A stretch of DNA of 64,000 bases, taken from Hormiphora californensis. Lineage: Eukaryota; Ctenophora; Tentaculata; Cydippida; Pleurobrachiidae. A program made the translations under genes and the position numbers. The stretch lies in assembly GCA_020137815.1 (NCBI GenBank), contig CM035351.1, positions 8,941,100-9,005,099 on the forward strand, given 5' to 3'. Shown here one piece after another: positions 61,817-64,000 of the stretch. Below the pieces are notes generated by a model. That model made no database searches. It worked only from the letters and a program-made list of their open reading frames with translations, and was not told the DNA's origin. Numbering within the stretch: the first letter of the stretch is position 1; every line of letters starts with the position of its first letter.

Positions 61817-64000
61817 CTTGGGAGAATGGGCATGAGACTGGAGCGAAGGGTAAACAAGGTTGTAGGACTTTAAGGATTGGACTTGGAAATTGCTTTTCCC
61901 TTCGAAATAAGGTTAACTCGGTCCTGGGTATGATGGTAGAGAATGATTTGGACATCTTAGCTCTAACTGAGACGTGGTTAAAAACGGGAGAGACTGCTGT
62001 GGAAGCCGAAGTTGCAGAGTGGAGGCATAAATTAGTAAGTGCTCCACGGAAAGGGAAAAGAGGGGGAGGGGTTGCGTTTATGATGAGGAATAAGATCAAG
62101 TACTCTCGATGTAACACTTCCCAAAAGTCTTTTGAGTGCTTGGAGATTTTCGTGAAAGGGACGGTTGGTGTTAGACTTGCGGTTGTCTATCGAACGGGGA
62201 ATGATTACGGCCATTTCATTACGGAGTTTGGGGCATACTTGAACTCATTTCTGTCTAAAGGAGGTACTCCAGTCATATTGGGTGATTTTAATGTAAGGTA
62301 CCAAGATGATTCTGATCGCTTTACTCAAAAATTCAAGGGACTTTTATCGATGGAGGGATGGTCTCAGCATGTCCTGGGAGCGACACATGTCAGAGGTGGT
62401 TTACTGGACCTGATTCTAACCAGGGATACGGATGGTACGAACCTTACCGGGCTGGAGATTTATCGGTCACCTGTTCTTCCTGATCACTCACTCGTTAGTT
62501 TTTCTATGGATGTAGCTGGTTTCAGTGCTAATAAGGCCGTTAAGGTTGTACGAAGTCGTAAAATGAAGGACTTGGATATCGAGGATCTCAAGGAGGACAT
62601 TCTCCAATCTGACCTGTGTGATGAACTGCCCAACGATCTGGATGACTGTGTAGAACTCTACAACTCCTCACTTACTTCTTTCATGGACAACCGAGCGCCT
62701 GTAATAACTAGAGTGGTTAGTGAGAGGGACGAGCAATGGTTTTCAGAGAACTATGAGGTATGCCAGGCTGCGAAAACTGAGAAAAGGAGAAAGGAGAGGA
62801 AATATCGTGCTGTACTCAAGACGTCAACAGATCCTGCTGAACTTGTTAAACATTTTAACGCTTCAAAAGAACAGGAAAAGGACTCCGAGAAAATCTTGAA
62901 TGAAACGAGGGAAAAGTTCTTCTCCAAAAAACTTGAATTACAGAAGGATGATCCACGGGGAACATGGCAAACAACGCACCATCTAATGGGGACTAAGAGG
63001 GTGGAGGTTATGCCGGGACACATTGAAAAGGACAGGCTCGCAGACTCTTTCATGGCGGCATTCAAGGGTAAGGTTGATAAAATCTATCGAAAAATGGAGG
63101 AGAAGCTACGAAATGAATCTGATGGTCGTGAATTACAATACCTAACTCAATCTCCAAATGCACCGCGAGTGCCATCATTCAAATTTCAACCGGTGTCTGA
63201 TACAGTCTTAAGATCGACCATTATGGAGATGGGCACGAAACATTGCGAGCTGGATCCTATACCCACTTCTTTTGTCAGACGATTATTTGGAGAACTCCTC
63301 CCGGTCCTATCTAAGATAGTGAACGACAGCCTATTATCTGGTAAATTCCCTACTGCTTTGAAAACTGCTCTTATTCGTCCTTTGATTAAGAAGTCAGATC
63401 TTGACGCCGATGATCTGGGTAACTACAGACCTGTCAGCAACCTACCATTCCTTGGCAAGCTCATTGAAAAGTGTGCAGCTGATCAGTTCGTCAAGCATCT
63501 GGAGGATAACAACCTTCTATCGAGACATCAATCTGCATATAGACAGCATAAAAGCTGTGAAACTGCCACCCTACGCATATTTGACGATTTGCTAACACTG
63601 ACGGACGAAAGATCGAAGGTGGTGCTCCTGTTATTAGACTTGAGTGCGGCTTTCGATACGGTGAACCACTCGACACTCCTCAAACGATTGGAGCAGCTAT
63701 ATGGTGTCAGTGATACCTCTCTTGACTGGTTCCGGAGTTACCTTACGGGTAGGGGTGCTTCTGTGATGGTGGGTGAGTTGAAATCGGCTTTTACTGAGTT
63801 GACTATTGGAGTGCCTCAGGGATCGATTCTGGGTCCTATTCTGTTCATATGCTACACGAAGGAGCTGGAACTAATTGCTGAGAAACACGGAGTAGGTATT
63901 CATTTTTACGCAGATGATACCCAGGTGTACGCTGCATATTCAGCGGATGACTTCTCTGATATTGAACAGAAGTTACAGGCCTGCGTTTCGGATATACAGG
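61813..64000 (+). CDS. LINE ORF2 (endonuclease and reverse transcriptase), runs off the window
   Basis: Open without a stop from 61813 to the last base. The APE-type endonuclease begins RIGLGNCFSLRNK and has LALTETWL, ILGDFN and PDHSLVSF. The RT has LRPVSNLPFLGKLIEK-type block LGNYRPVSNLPF, LLLLDLSAAFDTVNHSTLL, GVPQGSILGPILF and the catalytic FYADDTQVY near the window end. Sequence style fits the CR1/L2/Jockey group. The product nicks target DNA and copies element RNA into it. Both ORFs look undamaged, so the copy may be young. Expression is likely by -1 frameshifting from ORF1, since the N-terminal endonuclease strand lies before any ATG. Confidence 0.9.

Noticed and set aside
61930-61932. 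ATG 61930 as start of LINE ORF2
   Set aside because: It would remove the first strand of the endonuclease domain, which is readable upstream in the same open frame.

Overview
The window looks like nuclear DNA of an animal. It has spliced genes with GT-AG introns, mostly 70-3000 bp long, very long (GA)n/(CT)n tracts, and a dense load of MITE, foldback, LINE and Penelope-like sequence. The recognisable genes are RRP12, cyclin H, a class C GPCR, coronin and an ADAM17-type sheddase. That set, with compact genes and no vertebrate features, suits an early-branching metazoan, possibly a sponge. The phylum is an inference. There is no bacterial content, operon or CRISPR array.

Layout. 1-583 is the 3' end of RRP12 (+). 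2156-3408 is a Myb/SANT-like coding region (-) broken by at least five frameshifts. 3409-7300 holds only simple repeats. 7302-7658 is a near-perfect palindromic insertion with a 13-bp target duplication. 7714-12526 holds at least five phase-compatible exons of an unrecognised gene (-); one intron is almost filled by a 2.9-kb foldback element. 15972-16989 looks like a promoter and the first exons of a spliced transcript, apparently non-coding. It leads into an array of ~1.31-kb tandem units (18348-26030), each carrying the same ~73-nt mini-exon with good splice sites, and then a terminal exon near 26315.

29243-40921 is a complete cyclin H gene (+, 5 exons). Its 9-kb first intron contains a complete 12-exon class C GPCR gene on the opposite strand (29601-35595). 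One intron of that GPCR is almost entirely a foldback element, which itself contains two TTAA-flanked MITEs. The 3' end of cyclin H intron 1 is a minisatellite whose unit resembles a branch point plus polypyrimidine tract. 41285-43464 is a damaged Penelope-like reverse transcriptase region in which base quality looks doubtful.

45339-54595 is a complete coronin gene (-, 11 exons), and 55571-58868 a complete ADAM17-like gene (+, 9 exons). They are head to head with a MITE between them. 59408-60135 is a stack of nested MITEs. 60773-64000 is the 5' part of an apparently intact LINE. Its ORF1 ends in a canonical A AAA AAC slippery heptamer followed at once by a stop, with ORF2 open in the -1 frame and without an upstream ATG.

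The most notable signals are: (1) the LINE's apparent -1 frameshift expression of ORF2; (2) a foldback family with ends GGCAGGTGAG and 8-bp target duplications, three copies all in introns, whose terminus is itself a 5' splice-site consensus; (3) the tandem mini-exon array with a hairpin before most exons; (4) the several-level nest of gene in gene in transposon. Exon joins of the four main genes were checked by hand for splice dinucleotides and phase. Isolated 1-nt frameshifts (GPCR exon 7, the Myb/SANT-like gene) may be assembly errors.
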